Source: a bacterium
GTDB taxonomy: Bacteria; Patescibacteriota; Minisyncoccia; Phycocordibacterales; Phycocordibacteraceae
Length of the DNA: 37,703 bases
Direction: 5' to 3'
NCBI GenBank assembly: GCA_021778295.1
Contig: JAJYCP010000004.1
Coordinates: 1 to 37,703 of the forward strand
Below are positions 15,564 through 22,832 of the stretch, in pieces. A program made the translations under genes and the position numbers. How positions within the stretch are numbered: position 1 is the first letter of the stretch; each line of letters starts with the position of its first letter. The notes under the pieces are model-generated. The model saw nothing but the letters and a program-made list of their open reading frames with translations. It had not been told where the DNA came from and did not search any database.

Positions 15564-15860
15564 TTAGAGGGCCGGCGACCCCGCTTTGAACGAGTTTATC
15601 AGCTTTTGGAGCTCAGCGGTAGTCGGGAGACCAAAAAGTCCGGAGGAGGTGGTGGTGCCGGGTGTTGCAGAAAATTTACTGACAATCGGCTGCAGATACT
15701 GCTGGTATAGGTAGAGCGGCAGAAGAAGCACGATGATCCAGATGATGATCTTCCCCACAAAACCGAACCATTGATCGCGTCGGATTGCGCGGAGTATGCG
15801 ATGGTTCTCTCTTGCAAGCGCATGCGTCTCTTCAAGCAGCCGTTTTAACTCCGGATCCAT
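15564..15860 (-). CDS. Small one-helix membrane protein
   Basis: 98 residues starting MDPELKRLLEETHALARENHRILRAIRRDQ. Residues 1-30 form a charged coiled-coil-like helix, 31-53 a strongly hydrophobic transmembrane segment with aromatic edges (WFGFVGKIIIWIIVLLLPLY), and the rest is a Ser/Thr/Gly linker ending in a short amphipathic helix (TTAELQKLINSF). Proteins with this N-terminus recur in Parcubacteria-type genomes without known function. They resemble membrane anchors that present a coiled coil in the cytoplasm. The gene has a perfect extended -10 box eight bases before the ATG. Its stop is close to tRNA-Phe on the same strand, so they may share a transcript. Confidence 0.7.
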   Translation of the reverse strand: MDPELKRLLEETHALARENHRILRAIRRDQWFGFVGKIIIWIIVLLLPLYLYQQYLQPIVSKFSATPGTTTSSGLFGLPTTAELQKLINSFKAGSPAL

Positions 15861-15868
15861 ACTGCTCT

Positions 15869-15877
15869 AGTATAGCA
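15869..15877 (-). promoter_or_regulatory. Extended -10 box (TGCTATACT) of the 98-aa gene
   Basis: On the minus strand TGCTATACT is an ideal extended -10. Eight bases separate it from the ATG at 15860, and no Shine-Dalgarno sequence is present. Confidence 0.6.
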
Positions 15878-15896
15878 AGTGCTGATTGCCCATGTG

Positions 15897-15968
15897 TGCC
15901 CCCTCCAGGAGTCGAACCTGAATCAGCTCGTTAGGAGTGAGCCGTTCTATCCATTGAACTAAGGGGGC
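15897..15968 (-). tRNA. tRNA-Arg (anticodon CCT)
   Basis: Acceptor GCCCCCT/AGGGGGC pairs fully. The anticodon arm GCTCA/CGAGC (one A-C mismatch at the loop end) holds CTCCTAA, giving CCT (codon AGG). T arm CAGGTTCGACTCCTG. CCA is not encoded. Confidence 0.92.
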
Positions 15969-15985
15969 GATACGGAATGAGCGTA

Positions 15986-16020
15986 ACACAACGCGCGCGG
16001 CAGAGCCGCGCGCGTTGTGT
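15986..16020 (-). terminator. Strong GC-rich hairpin after the glutaredoxin gene
   Basis: ACACAACGCGCGCGGC (15986-16001) pairs perfectly with its complement at 16005-16020 around an AGA loop. It lies between the glutaredoxin stop and tRNA-Arg on the minus strand. The T tract is poor, so it may be a processing or mRNA-end structure as well as a terminator. Confidence 0.6.
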
Positions 16021-16029
16021 ATTTGCACC

Positions 16030-16272
16030 TTATGCCGAAACGCCAAGCGTCGAAGCGATCCGCTCCTTATCGAAACCAATGATCATCTCGTTACCGATGA
16101 AAATGACCGGGACGCCCATTTGGCCGGACTTTTGGATCATCTCCTGGCGCTTGCCGAGATCGTGCGCAACGTCAAAATCGGTGTAGCTGATGCTCTTTTC
16201 CTTGAGAAAATCCTTGGTCATCTGGCAAAAATGACAAGTCGGCGTGCTGTAAATGGTGACGGTTTTATCCAT
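16030..16272 (-). CDS. Glutaredoxin / NrdH-like redox protein
   Basis: 80 residues from the ATG at 16272 (MDKTVTIYSTPTCHFC). A longer open frame upstream has no support and overlaps the promoter. The thioredoxin fold has the redox pair C-H-F-C (Cys13, Cys16), the cis-proline in GVPVIFIG and a terminal GFDKERI helix, as in NrdH and glutaredoxin-3-like proteins. It should reduce disulfides in the cytoplasm. The ribonucleotide reductase in this window has a C-terminal cysteine pair that needs such a partner, so it is a candidate electron donor (inference). A TGGTATACT extended -10 lies about 28-36 bases upstream, followed by an A/T-rich leader. The gene ends before a GC-rich hairpin. Confidence 0.85.
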   Translation of the reverse strand: MDKTVTIYSTPTCHFCQMTKDFLKEKSISYTDFDVAHDLGKRQEMIQKSGQMGVPVIFIGNEMIIGFDKERIASTLGVSA

Positions 16273-16299
16273 ATTTATTTTTATTTCGTTATGGGAGCA

Positions 16300-16308
16300 A
16301 GTATACCA
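16300..16308 (-). promoter_or_regulatory. Extended -10 box of the glutaredoxin gene
   Basis: TGGTATACT on the minus strand, 27 bases upstream of the ATG at 16272. Just behind it lie a perfect DnaA-box-like 9-mer and a short palindrome. Confidence 0.55.
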
Positions 16309-16315
16309 TGCAAAG

Positions 16316-16335
16316 TTATCCACAGAAATATCTGT
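16316..16335. promoter_or_regulatory. DnaA-box-like 9-mer and adjacent palindrome
   Basis: TTATCCACA (16316-16324) is the textbook DnaA box. It overlaps a CACAGA-AATA-TCTGTG palindrome (16322-16337 region). Only one such box is present, so it is more likely regulatory or chance than an origin. A related CCACAGAAATAT sequence precedes the rnpB promoter. Confidence 0.4.
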
Positions 16336-16350
16336 GCCTCTCCCCACCCC

Positions 16351-16568
16351 TAGAACCCGTCTTAAGCCCCCGCGAGGCGTATGCGGCAGAAAGGAGTACG
16401 CCGTCTTTTTCTGCTCAAAAAGCGGCTCGCGCTCGCGCCGTTACCACAGAGGGTACTTCCACGTTTCTAACTCGCTCCGCTCATAAGAAACTTTAGGTCG
16501 CGCGCTCCGTAAGCCTCTTTCTGCCGCATACGCCTCGCGGGGGAGGTGGGGGGTTTGAAATGGTTTTA
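16351..16568. repeat. Repeat element copy B, 218 bp
   Basis: Matches copy A (405-620) along its full length and in the same orientation, with shared blocks such as GAAAGGAGTACGCCGTCTTT, CTCATAAGAAACTTTA and CCGTAAGCCTCTTTCTGCCG. Its ends (TAGAACCCGTCTTAAGCCCC and the inverse at the right) are diverged terminal inverted repeats. It fills most of the 376-bp gap between the glutaredoxin and the small secreted protein. Confidence 0.85.
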
Positions 16569-16580
16569 GTTGTGAACTAG

Positions 16581-16612
16581 AGCAAAACCGCCACGTATGT
16601 GGCGGTTTTGCT
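16581..16612 (-). terminator. Bidirectional hairpin terminator
   Basis: AGCAAAACCGCCAC (16581-16594) pairs with GTGGCGGTTTTGCT (16599-16612) around GTAT. On the minus strand it follows the small secreted protein gene by about 36 bp, with the U-rich part inside the arm. Confidence 0.75.
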
Positions 16613-16648
16613 TTGCGAACTCATTTCCCTCGATGCAAACAGAGAGAT

Positions 16649-16981
16649 TTAGCGCTCCGAAGTCGAATCCGTCCCCGCCGCGTCCTGATGTCCGCTCTGG
16701 ATATCCGGTGTGCCCGGCGCCTCCGGAGCATCCTTCGGTTCACTGCTCTTTGCTTCGATCGCGTCGGATCCCGTCCCCGCGGCATCCTGATATCCGGTTT
16801 GAACATTAAGGCCGCCCGGAGCCTCAAGCGTGCTTGTTTCAACACCGGTTATTTGAGCGGGAGCACTGACGATCGGAGCGGCCGGCGTCTGCGCAAATGC
16901 CTGCGCCCCGATGGAGGCAACGCCGCCGACAGCGACTGCGCCTCCGGTAAACAGAGCGAGTGCTTTTTTAGAGATATTCAT
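16649..16981 (-). CDS. Small secreted protein with duplicated motif
   Basis: 110 residues. The N-terminus is a typical Sec signal (MNISKKALALFTGGAVAVGG), with a likely signal peptidase site after AQAFA (about residue 30). The mature part is Ala/Pro/Gly/Ser-rich and contains two imperfect copies of a motif: GLNVQTGYQDAAGTGSD and TPDIQSGHQDAAGTDST. No cysteine, membrane anchor or enzyme motif is visible. Function unknown; the composition suggests a flexible surface or secreted polypeptide. A CATAAT -10-like box lies nine bases before the ATG. The histidine kinase gene lies upstream on the same strand, separated by about 125 bp. Confidence 0.7.
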   Translation of the reverse strand: MNISKKALALFTGGAVAVGGVASIGAQAFAQTPAAPIVSAPAQITGVETSTLEAPGGLNVQTGYQDAAGTGSDAIEAKSSEPKDAPEAPGTPDIQSGHQDAAGTDSTSER

Positions 16982-17105
16982 GTTGTTTTTATTATGGATG
17001 AATAATGTGCCTCGCGAGTGTCACTGCTTTGCGTGAGCAAATAGGTTTTGTGACTCACCTGAGCGCGAGATAGGCGGAGCGTACATGCCGTGCATGAAAT
17101 GACGG

Positions 17106-18131
17106 TTAAGAAGCGCACGGGAGCAGGATGCGAACGGTTGTTCCCTTTCCAAGGGCGCTCTCGATGTGCAACTTCCCGCCGTGCGTTTCTATCGCCTCTT
17201 TCACGATGGCGAGGCCGAGGCCGGAGCCGCTCACGAGCGCCCGCGCGCTATCGGCGCGATAAAAGGGTTCGGTGACAAACAGGAGATCTTCAGGAGCTAT
17301 TCCGCAGCCGGTATCGGTAATGTTGATTTCGAACATAGTCCCTTTTCGCCCGAGTGTTACCGAAACTTTTCCTCCCGATCCCGTATATTTAATGGCATTC
17401 TCGATGCTGTTTGCGAATGCCCGCTCCAACGCTTCTTTCGTACCGTGAACCCGTTCCTTTTCGCTGCCCACTTCAAAAAAAGAACTGAGGGAAACGTCGC
17501 GAGCGAGCGCAAGCGGCGTAAGCTTGCGCACGACTTCGGTAAGCACTGCGGTTGGCGTGACAAGCGAATCGGGATTTTTATTATTTTTGACATGCATGAT
17601 ATCAAGCAACCCGTTCGCGATGCGTGCAAGCGCATCGACTTCGTCGATATTCTTTTTCAGAAGTTCTTTCGTATCGTCAATCGTTGCGGAATGATCCCGC
17701 AATAACACTTCGCTATCGGTCTTCATGATGGTGAGCGGCGTACGTAATTCATGCGCGGCATCCGCAAGGAAACGGCGCTCGCGCGCGCGAGATTCTCTGA
17801 GAGGGCGAAGCGTGAGGCTTGTGAGGAAAAATACTGCAACGACAACGACAAGAAGCACGATGCCGTCGAGAGTAAGCAGTTGGGTTTGGAGCACGTCTGC
17901 GACCTGTTTCAGTGCAATTTGCTGGGCGGCATCCGTTGCGAAGTTCCCTTCGAGGGAATTTGCGATGCCGTTCATGAGCACTCCGTAGAGCAGGTAGCTG
18001 AATAGTCCGAGAATGACACTGGCCGTCGCCGCATAGATACCCGTGAGCGCAAGGCGCGCGGAGAAGAACTCGTCACGCTTCCAGTTTGTAGCCAATGCCG
18101 CGAATCGTTTTGATGCCGGTATGTGCGTCAT
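17106..18131 (-). CDS. Sensor histidine kinase
   Basis: 341 residues from the ATG at 18131; a GTG at 18143 and a TTG at 18095 are other options. Membrane-bound sensor of a two-component system. There are two transmembrane helices (about 27-50 and 90-107) enclosing a short extracytoplasmic loop of about 40 residues without a recognisable ligand domain. No clear HAMP domain follows; the dimerisation box comes soon after with AHELRTPLT (phosphorylated His127). The ATPase domain has the N box (NSIENAIKYT), G1 (DTGCGIAPED) and G2 (GSGLGLAIVKEAIE). The short loop suggests membrane-stress sensing rather than a soluble signal. The gene overlaps the 3' end of the regulator gene upstream, so the two are translated together. 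Confidence 0.9.
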   Translation of the reverse strand: MTHIPASKRFAALATNWKRDEFFSARLALTGIYAATASVILGLFSYLLYGVLMNGIANSLEGNFATDAAQQIALKQVADVLQTQLLTLDGIVLLVVVVAVFFLTSLTLRPLRESRARERRFLADAAHELRTPLTIMKTDSEVLLRDHSATIDDTKELLKKNIDEVDALARIANGLLDIMHVKNNKNPDSLVTPTAVLTEVVRKLTPLALARDVSLSSFFEVGSEKERVHGTKEALERAFANSIENAIKYTGSGGKVSVTLGRKGTMFEINITDTGCGIAPEDLLFVTEPFYRADSARALVSGSGLGLAIVKEAIETHGGKLHIESALGKGTTVRILLPCAS

Positions 18132-18741
18132 GTAGTTTCCCACGAAGATTTTTTATATGCACATCGACCGTATTGCTAAAGGATGAGTCGGCAAAATCCC
18201 ACGCATGCGCATAGAGCGTATCACGGGTTACCGCTTCGCCCTCATGCCGCATGAGATACTCGAGCACCATGAACTCTTTTAACGTGAGGATAAGCGGCTG
18301 GCCGTTGAGCAGAATTACATGTCCCTGGATATCCAGGGTCAGATCCCCGACGCCCAGGGTAGACAGCTGCCGGGCCGGTTCGCGACGCAAGAGCGCGCGA
18401 ATGCGCGCAATGAGTTCATCAAATGCAAATGGTTTTGCAAGATAATCATCGGCGCCTGCGTTTAATCCTTCCACGGTTTCTTCGGTCATGCCGCGTGCGG
18501 TGAGCATGAGCACCGGCAAGTAAATCCCCTCCGCCCTCCACGCGCGGCACACCGCAGTGCCGTCTTTCCCGGGAAGCATGACGTCAAGCAGTACGAGGTC
18601 ATACTCCTGCCGATTGACACTGATCCGCCGCTCGGCCTCCCTGCCGTCATATACACAGTCAACCGCGTAGCCTTCCTGTTCAAGCCCTCGTTTGAGGCTT
18701 GTGGCGAGCTTTTGATTATCTTCGACGACAAGAATTTTCAC
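18073..18741 (-). CDS. OmpR/PhoB-family response regulator
   Basis: 222 residues from the GTG at 18741 (MKILVVEDN). An ATG at 18756 would sit only two bases after the predicted -10, so it is less likely. The receiver domain has the acidic pocket (Glu7, Asp8), the phosphorylated Asp53 in LVLLDVMLPGKDG, Thr81 and Lys103 (LAKPF). The C-terminal winged helix (about 125-222) includes LTLKEFMVLEYLMRHEGEAVTRDTLY and NTVDVHIKNLRGKL, and binds DNA. It should be phosphorylated by the overlapping kinase. A direct repeat of GACTTCAT-like sequence just upstream of the -10 box is a possible own-binding site. Targets are unknown; neighbouring envelope genes are candidates. Confidence 0.93.
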   Translation of the reverse strand: MKILVVEDNQKLATSLKRGLEQEGYAVDCVYDGREAERRISVNRQEYDLVLLDVMLPGKDGTAVCRAWRAEGIYLPVLMLTARGMTEETVEGLNAGADDYLAKPFAFDELIARIRALLRREPARQLSTLGVGDLTLDIQGHVILLNGQPLILTLKEFMVLEYLMRHEGEAVTRDTLYAHAWDFADSSFSNTVDVHIKNLRGKLHDAHTGIKTIRGIGYKLEA

Positions 18742-18758
18742 TTGGATACGGTACATCA

Positions 18759-18782
18759 ATTGTATGAAGAAGTCATGAAGTC
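18759..18782 (-). promoter_or_regulatory. Promoter and direct repeat upstream of the response regulator
   Basis: On the minus strand a -10 box TACAAT (complement 18759-18764) is preceded by GACTTCATGACTTCTTCAT (18764-18782), two near-direct repeats with an 8-bp period. OmpR-family regulators usually bind direct repeats, so autoregulation is plausible. Confidence 0.45.
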
Positions 18783-18783
18783 C

Positions 18784-18823
18784 TTTCGTGCCACGCCCCT
18801 CGCGGGGGTTTGAGAAGGGTTCT
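18784..18823. repeat. Solo terminal repeat of the dispersed element (copy C)
   Basis: Read on the minus strand, it starts TAGAACCCTTCTCAAACCCC and continues CGCGAGGGGCGTGGCACGAAA. It follows the terminal repeats of copies A and B, but no interior sequence follows. It lies between the regulator promoter and tRNA-Gly. Confidence 0.65.
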
Positions 18824-18855
18824 AATATGACGTCCTTTGCATGAGCACTAGAGGG

Positions 18856-18926
18856 TGCGGGTACCGGGAATCGAACCCGGGTCTCAACCTTGGGAAGGTC
18901 GCATTCTGCCACTAAACCATACCCGC
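18856..18926 (-). tRNA. tRNA-Gly (anticodon CCC)
   Basis: Acceptor GCGGGTA/TACCCGC pairs fully. The anticodon stem CGACC/GGTTG holds TTCCCAA, giving CCC (codon GGG). T arm CCGGGTTCGATTCCCGG. CCA is not encoded. Confidence 0.94.
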
Positions 18927-18936
18927 TCCTATTTCT

Positions 18937-19272
18937 TCAGAACCAGCTCCAGAAACGCTGCCACCAGGTCGGCGTCGCGGTCGGCGTCGCGGTCGGCGTC
19001 ACCACCACGATAACCTCTTCCCCGGGTCGCGCAACCCCGAATGCGGTTCGAATGGCCGCATCCTGTCCATGAGCTGTTTTAAGCGCGGCAAGATTCGCTT
19101 CGAGCGTCGTTTTCCGCTTTTCGAGTGCCTGATACTGCCACTGCACGTCGTGCGCTTGAGACACCGCAACTTGGGCTTTTTCGACGAGCCCCCAGATACT
19201 CGACAAAAGCCAAAAAATAACGAGTAAAAGCACCCCTATGATAATCCCTTGCCGCATTTGTCTTGCGCGCAT
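18937..19272 (-). CDS. FtsB/DivIC-like septum protein
   Basis: 111 residues. It has a short basic N-terminus, one transmembrane helix (about 9-28: GIIIGVLLLVIFWLLSSIWG), a coiled coil (30-68) and the family C-terminal motif RTAFGVARPGEEVIVVV. FtsB/DivIC links FtsQ to FtsL and the septal synthase during division. Beyond the normal end there is a TPTATPTATPT linker encoded by three 12-bp tandem repeats, and a C-terminal WWQRFWSWF. That aromatic tail could reinsert into a membrane or bind a partner. A TATACT box lies seven bases before the ATG, with no ribosome site. The only gene closely behind it on the same strand is tRNA-Gly. Confidence 0.82.
   Translation of the reverse strand: MRARQMRQGIIIGVLLLVIFWLLSSIWGLVEKAQVAVSQAHDVQWQYQALEKRKTTLEANLAALKTAHGQDAAIRTAFGVARPGEEVIVVVTPTATPTATPTWWQRFWSWF
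18967..19002. repeat. 12-bp tandem repeat, three units, in the ftsB-like gene
   Basis: GGTCGGCGTCGC occurs twice and then GGTCGGCGTCAC. On the coding strand it gives the PTAT repeat. Such arrays can change copy number without shifting the frame. Confidence 0.85.
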
Positions 19273-19279
19273 GGTTTCC

Positions 19280-19285
19280 AGTATA
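19280..19285 (-). promoter_or_regulatory. -10 box of the FtsB-like gene
   Basis: TATACT on the minus strand, with seven bases to the ATG at 19272. No Shine-Dalgarno sequence. Confidence 0.5.
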
Positions 19286-19312
19286 ACGCAGCGGACAAGA
19301 GAGCGATAACCG

Positions 19313-21130
19313 CTACCGATCGCTCTCTTGCACCATCTTCATGAAGACTTCCTCGGGAATGTTTACCTTGCCTTTGCCGCGTTCGAGCATTTTCTTTTTC
19401 CCGCGTTTCTGCTTATCGAGAAGCTTGTTTTTACGCGATACGTCCCCGCCGTAGAGATAGCCCGTGACATCCTTTCGCATCGCCGAGAGCGTTCTGGACG
19501 CTATGATGCGTCCCTGCGATCTTGCCTGGATCTTAGTCACAAAAAGCTGTTTCGGCAGGATCGCATACAGCCGCTCCACCATCTTCTCGGCTTCTTCCTG
19601 GACTCTGCGCCGCGCGACAACACGCGCAAATGCCGGTACTGGCTCCTCGGCGACGAGCACATCGAGCCGTACGACGTCTGCCGGACGTTCGCTCATGAGT
19701 TCGTACGAGAGCGATGCGTAGCCCGAAGAAATATTTTTCAACGTATCGAAAAAACCGCGCATGAGCTCCCGGAGCGGCATCTCTACCATCATTTCGATGC
19801 GTCCGTCCTGATGGGTCTCGGTCGCGAGTGTCCGCGCCTCATGCTCGTACAGCACCTGGATGAGCGCGCTCAACGCGTCCGGCGGCGTAATGATAGTGAC
19901 TTTCGCCCACGGCTCCTCGATTTTCGCGATAGTGCCATGCTCGGGAAATTTTGCAGGCGTATAGACGATCTCGCGCGCGCCGCTTGTGCTGGTGACCGTA
20001 TAGGAAATGGTCGGGATGGTAACGATGAGCGAAAGGGCGAATTCGCGCTTCAGGCGCTCGGTGATTATCTCAAGATGCAAGAGCCCGAGGAAGCCGCACC
20101 GGAATCCTCTTCCCAGCACGCCGGAAGATTCCTCCTCGAAAGAAAGCGAGGAGTCGGAAAGGCGCAGGCGCAGGAGCGATTGCCGCAGGAGCGGAAGGTC
20201 ATCCTGGCTTTCCGGGTATAGTGAGGCCCAGACGACCGGGCGCGGACGCCCATAACCGGGTAATGCCGGCAGGCTCCCTCTTGCGGCCCCGATAGTGTCG
20301 CCGACCGCGACGATGCCCGGTTCTTTGATGCCCGTCACGACATAACCGATTTCTCCTTCCGAAAGCGAGTTGGTGGAAGTTTCTTCAGGCGCAAAGATGC
20401 CTGTTTCAAGCGCGGTGAAATTTTTCCCCGCAGCGCGAAACGTAAGCGGCTGGCCCTTTCTGAAGATACCGTCAAAGACGCGCAAAAATACCGTGACGCC
20501 GCGGTGCGTCGAATAGGAAAAATCGAAAATGAGGCCTCGCGGTTCCGTGCCGGAACCGGGCGCGAAACTGCGGGGTGCCGGTATGCGGCTCACGATCGCT
20601 TCAAGGAGCTCGTCAACGCCTGCGCCTGTCTTCCCCGACACGGCACATACTTCTTCTTTCGATACGTGGAGAAGATGTGCCAGCTCGCGGACGACTTCCT
20701 CCACGCGCGCGGCGGGAGAATCGATTTTTGAGACAACCGGAATGATCGCGCATTTCTGCGCCTGTGCCGCCGCGAGCGTCGTCAGCGTTTGCGCCTGTAC
20801 GCCTTGCGTTGAATCAACAAGAAGGAGTACTCCTTCGACCGCCTTCAGGGCCCGAGAAACTTCGTAGGAAAAATCGATGTGGCCCGGAGTATCAATGAGG
20901 TTCAGGACATATTCCGTCGATCCGTCTCGGGCGCGATAGTGCATGCGCACGGGCTGCATTTTTATAGTTATGCCGCGCTCTCGCTCGAGATCCATGCGAT
21001 CGAGCACCTGATCGCGCATCAAACGCGCCGGAATAGTCCCGGTGCGCTCGAGGAGTCGGTCTGCAAGCGTCGACTTCCCGTGGTCGACGTGCGCAATGAT
21101 GGAAAAATTACGGATATGTTCTGGGTTCAC
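19313..21130 (-). CDS. lepA: Elongation factor 4 (LepA)
   Basis: 605 residues, normal for the family. LepA is a ribosome-associated GTPase linked to back-translocation and 30S biogenesis. The G motifs are AHVDHGKST (G1), DTPGH (G3) and a NKxD-type SKID (G4). Domains II, III and V follow as in EF-G, and the LepA-specific C-terminal domain ends in SRKNKLLDKQKRGKKKMLERGKGKVNIPEEVF. The start is a GTG (MNPEHIRNFSIIAHVDHGKS). It overlaps the murJ stop as GTGA, which gives translational coupling. No separate promoter is visible. Confidence 0.97.
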   Translation of the reverse strand: MNPEHIRNFSIIAHVDHGKSTLADRLLERTGTIPARLMRDQVLDRMDLERERGITIKMQPVRMHYRARDGSTEYVLNLIDTPGHIDFSYEVSRALKAVEGVLLLVDSTQGVQAQTLTTLAAAQAQKCAIIPVVSKIDSPAARVEEVVRELAHLLHVSKEEVCAVSGKTGAGVDELLEAIVSRIPAPRSFAPGSGTEPRGLIFDFSYSTHRGVTVFLRVFDGIFRKGQPLTFRAAGKNFTALETGIFAPEETSTNSLSEGEIGYVVTGIKEPGIVAVGDTIGAARGSLPALPGYGRPRPVVWASLYPESQDDLPLLRQSLLRLRLSDSSLSFEEESSGVLGRGFRCGFLGLLHLEIITERLKREFALSLIVTIPTISYTVTSTSGAREIVYTPAKFPEHGTIAKIEEPWAKVTIITPPDALSALIQVLYEHEARTLATETHQDGRIEMMVEMPLRELMRGFFDTLKNISSGYASLSYELMSERPADVVRLDVLVAEEPVPAFARVVARRRVQEEAEKMVERLYAILPKQLFVTKIQARSQGRIIASRTLSAMRKDVTGYLYGGDVSRKNKLLDKQKRGKKKMLERGKGKVNIPEEVFMKMVQESDR

Positions 21131-22809
21131 GGTTGTGCCGGTTCGTCGGCGGAAGGTGCCAGAACAGCGACTCGTCCGCTCCTTGAGCGCACGAGCCTGT
21201 CCAACGCATTTACCATAACGCTAAATTCTTCGTTTTTCACGACGAGGAGCACAAGTGTCGCAACGGCAAGGCCCACCATACCCGCGATAAATCCTTGTGT
21301 TAGGACGGATGCAAGCGTCGTCAGAGGCGCGATACCGCCCTCAATCGCAAGAACGACGTGGGCCGCTGTACCGCCGAAAAGAGCTGCGGCGAACCCGTCT
21401 CGAAGCGGGCGCAAGAGCGTCCGCGAGAGCCCCGGAGCGACGCTATGAAGTGCATACAATGAGAGGATGGCGAGAAATATCTGGCCGAGCGTCGCGGCAA
21501 GGGCGAGAAGCAGAATATCGGTCCCGGGCACATTGCCGACACGCAAGAAAGTAGCGAGCATGGAAGGGAGTCCCGTTTTCGGCAAAAGGAGAAACCCGAT
21601 CGCGAGAAACGCGGTGAGTACGCCGCCGGCGAGCTGATAGAAAAGCGGCCGCCATGACTGCCGTACCGCATAGAGCGCACGCGAGAAAAGGAGGACGAGC
21701 CCTTGCGCGACCAATCCCACGGCAAGGATTGCCAGGAGCGCCGCAGTGAGACGCGTCGCACCCCAGTCAAATGCGCCGGTTCCAAGGATCACACGCACGA
21801 TATGCGCGCGCAGGACGATAATGAGCCCGAGAAACACTATCGACCAGAGGATGATGTGTCGTGCGCTTGCCGAGAGAATCCCGGTAAACTCGGCGCGGCG
21901 CTCAAGTGCCGATGCTTCGGAAAGCGCCGGGAATGCCGCTACGGCGTATGAACCGCCGATGAGCGCGAGCGGGACCGCTTCGAGATTGCCGGCGAGCGTG
22001 AAGACGGACACCGCGCCCGTGCCGAGCCGCGAAGCGAGTGCGGTAAGCACGAGCGCGGTAATCGAGCCCATACCAAGTGCGAGCGAACGCGGCACGGAAT
22101 CGCGCACGATTGGCACTATGCGCGCAAGAGTCGGCGGCCGCAGGCGCGGCATTACGCCCGCATGCATCACGACCGGAATATGCACCACGAGATACGCGAG
22201 CGCGCCCATGACGACACCTGCGCCGATTCCCGGGAGACCGAAACGCGGGTACAGGAAGAGTATGCCGAAGATGATGCCGAGATTGTAGAGCACGGGCGAG
22301 AGCGCGAAGATGAAGAATCGCCGGTGCACCTGCGTCACGCTCGCGAGTACGCCGGAAAGCCCGAGCAGTATGGGCTGCAGAAGCAGGATGCGCGCGAGCA
22401 GCACGAATTCCGCCTGATGCGCCGATGTGGCGAGATCCGGATACAGCAGCGCCAGCAGTTGCGGCATGAAGACCGCAAGTACCACGCAAATCGTGCCGCC
22501 GACACCGAGCAAGAATGATGCCGACTCAGAGAGAAGCTTCCGCGTCGTTTCCCTATCCATTCCCGTAATGCGGGGAATGATGACGTACGCGCTCACGAGC
22601 GAGGAAACGAGAGCGAACACGAGATCCGGAACGCGGAATGCCGCGTAATAGAGGTCGAGCACCGGCCCCGCTCCGAATGTGTGCGCGAAAGTACGATCGC
22701 GCAGGAGTGCGAGGGCTTGCGAGGCGAAGGTGAGCGCTGCGAGCAAATACGCGGCCTGGTGCAGGCCGCGTACTGGTGCCGCAATGCGATTAAGAAGCTT
22801 CCGAACCAT
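21127..22809 (-). CDS. murJ: Lipid II flippase MurJ
   Basis: 560 residues with about 14 transmembrane helices of the MOP-superfamily type. MurJ moves the lipid-linked peptidoglycan precursor from the inner to the outer face of the membrane. The N-terminal region (AALTFASQALALLRDRTFAHTFGAGPVLDLYYAAFRVPDLVF) is characteristic, with the conserved basic/acidic pattern and the GaG-D-yy-A-fr-P signature. The C-terminal 40 residues are cytoplasmic and vary within the family. An extended -10 box (TGATACCAT) ends seven bases before the ATG. It overlaps lepA by GTGA at its 3' end. The ligase/TPR gene ends 23 bp upstream, so both may also be read from a longer message. Confidence 0.93.
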   Translation of the reverse strand: MVRKLLNRIAAPVRGLHQAAYLLAALTFASQALALLRDRTFAHTFGAGPVLDLYYAAFRVPDLVFALVSSLVSAYVIIPRITGMDRETTRKLLSESASFLLGVGGTICVVLAVFMPQLLALLYPDLATSAHQAEFVLLARILLLQPILLGLSGVLASVTQVHRRFFIFALSPVLYNLGIIFGILFLYPRFGLPGIGAGVVMGALAYLVVHIPVVMHAGVMPRLRPPTLARIVPIVRDSVPRSLALGMGSITALVLTALASRLGTGAVSVFTLAGNLEAVPLALIGGSYAVAAFPALSEASALERRAEFTGILSASARHIILWSIVFLGLIIVLRAHIVRVILGTGAFDWGATRLTAALLAILAVGLVAQGLVLLFSRALYAVRQSWRPLFYQLAGGVLTAFLAIGFLLLPKTGLPSMLATFLRVGNVPGTDILLLALAATLGQIFLAILSLYALHSVAPGLSRTLLRPLRDGFAAALFGGTAAHVVLAIEGGIAPLTTLASVLTQGFIAGMVGLAVATLVLLVVKNEEFSVMVNALDRLVRSRSGRVAVLAPSADEPAQP

Positions 22810-22816
22810 CCCTTAT

Positions 22817-22825
22817 ATGGTATCA
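22817..22825 (-). promoter_or_regulatory. Extended -10 box of murJ
   Basis: TGATACCAT on the minus strand ends seven bases before the ATG at 22809. No ribosome site is present apart from an AGGG directly touching the ATG, which is too close to work. Confidence 0.5.
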
Positions 22826-22832
22826 CCCCTGC

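Noticed and set aside
16316-16324. Replication origin suggested by a perfect DnaA box
   Set aside because: Only one exact box, no AT-rich unwinding region and no dnaA/dnaN/gyrB neighbours.
16253-16486. Open frame across repeat copy B
   Set aside because: Starts inside the glutaredoxin promoter on the opposite strand and mirrors the noncoding repeat.
18967-19002. CRISPR-like array
   Set aside because: The three 12-bp units are contiguous, have no spacers and lie inside a coding frame.
20504-20867. Open frames opposite lepA
   Set aside because: They are complementary shadows of the conserved LepA coding sequence with no start signals.
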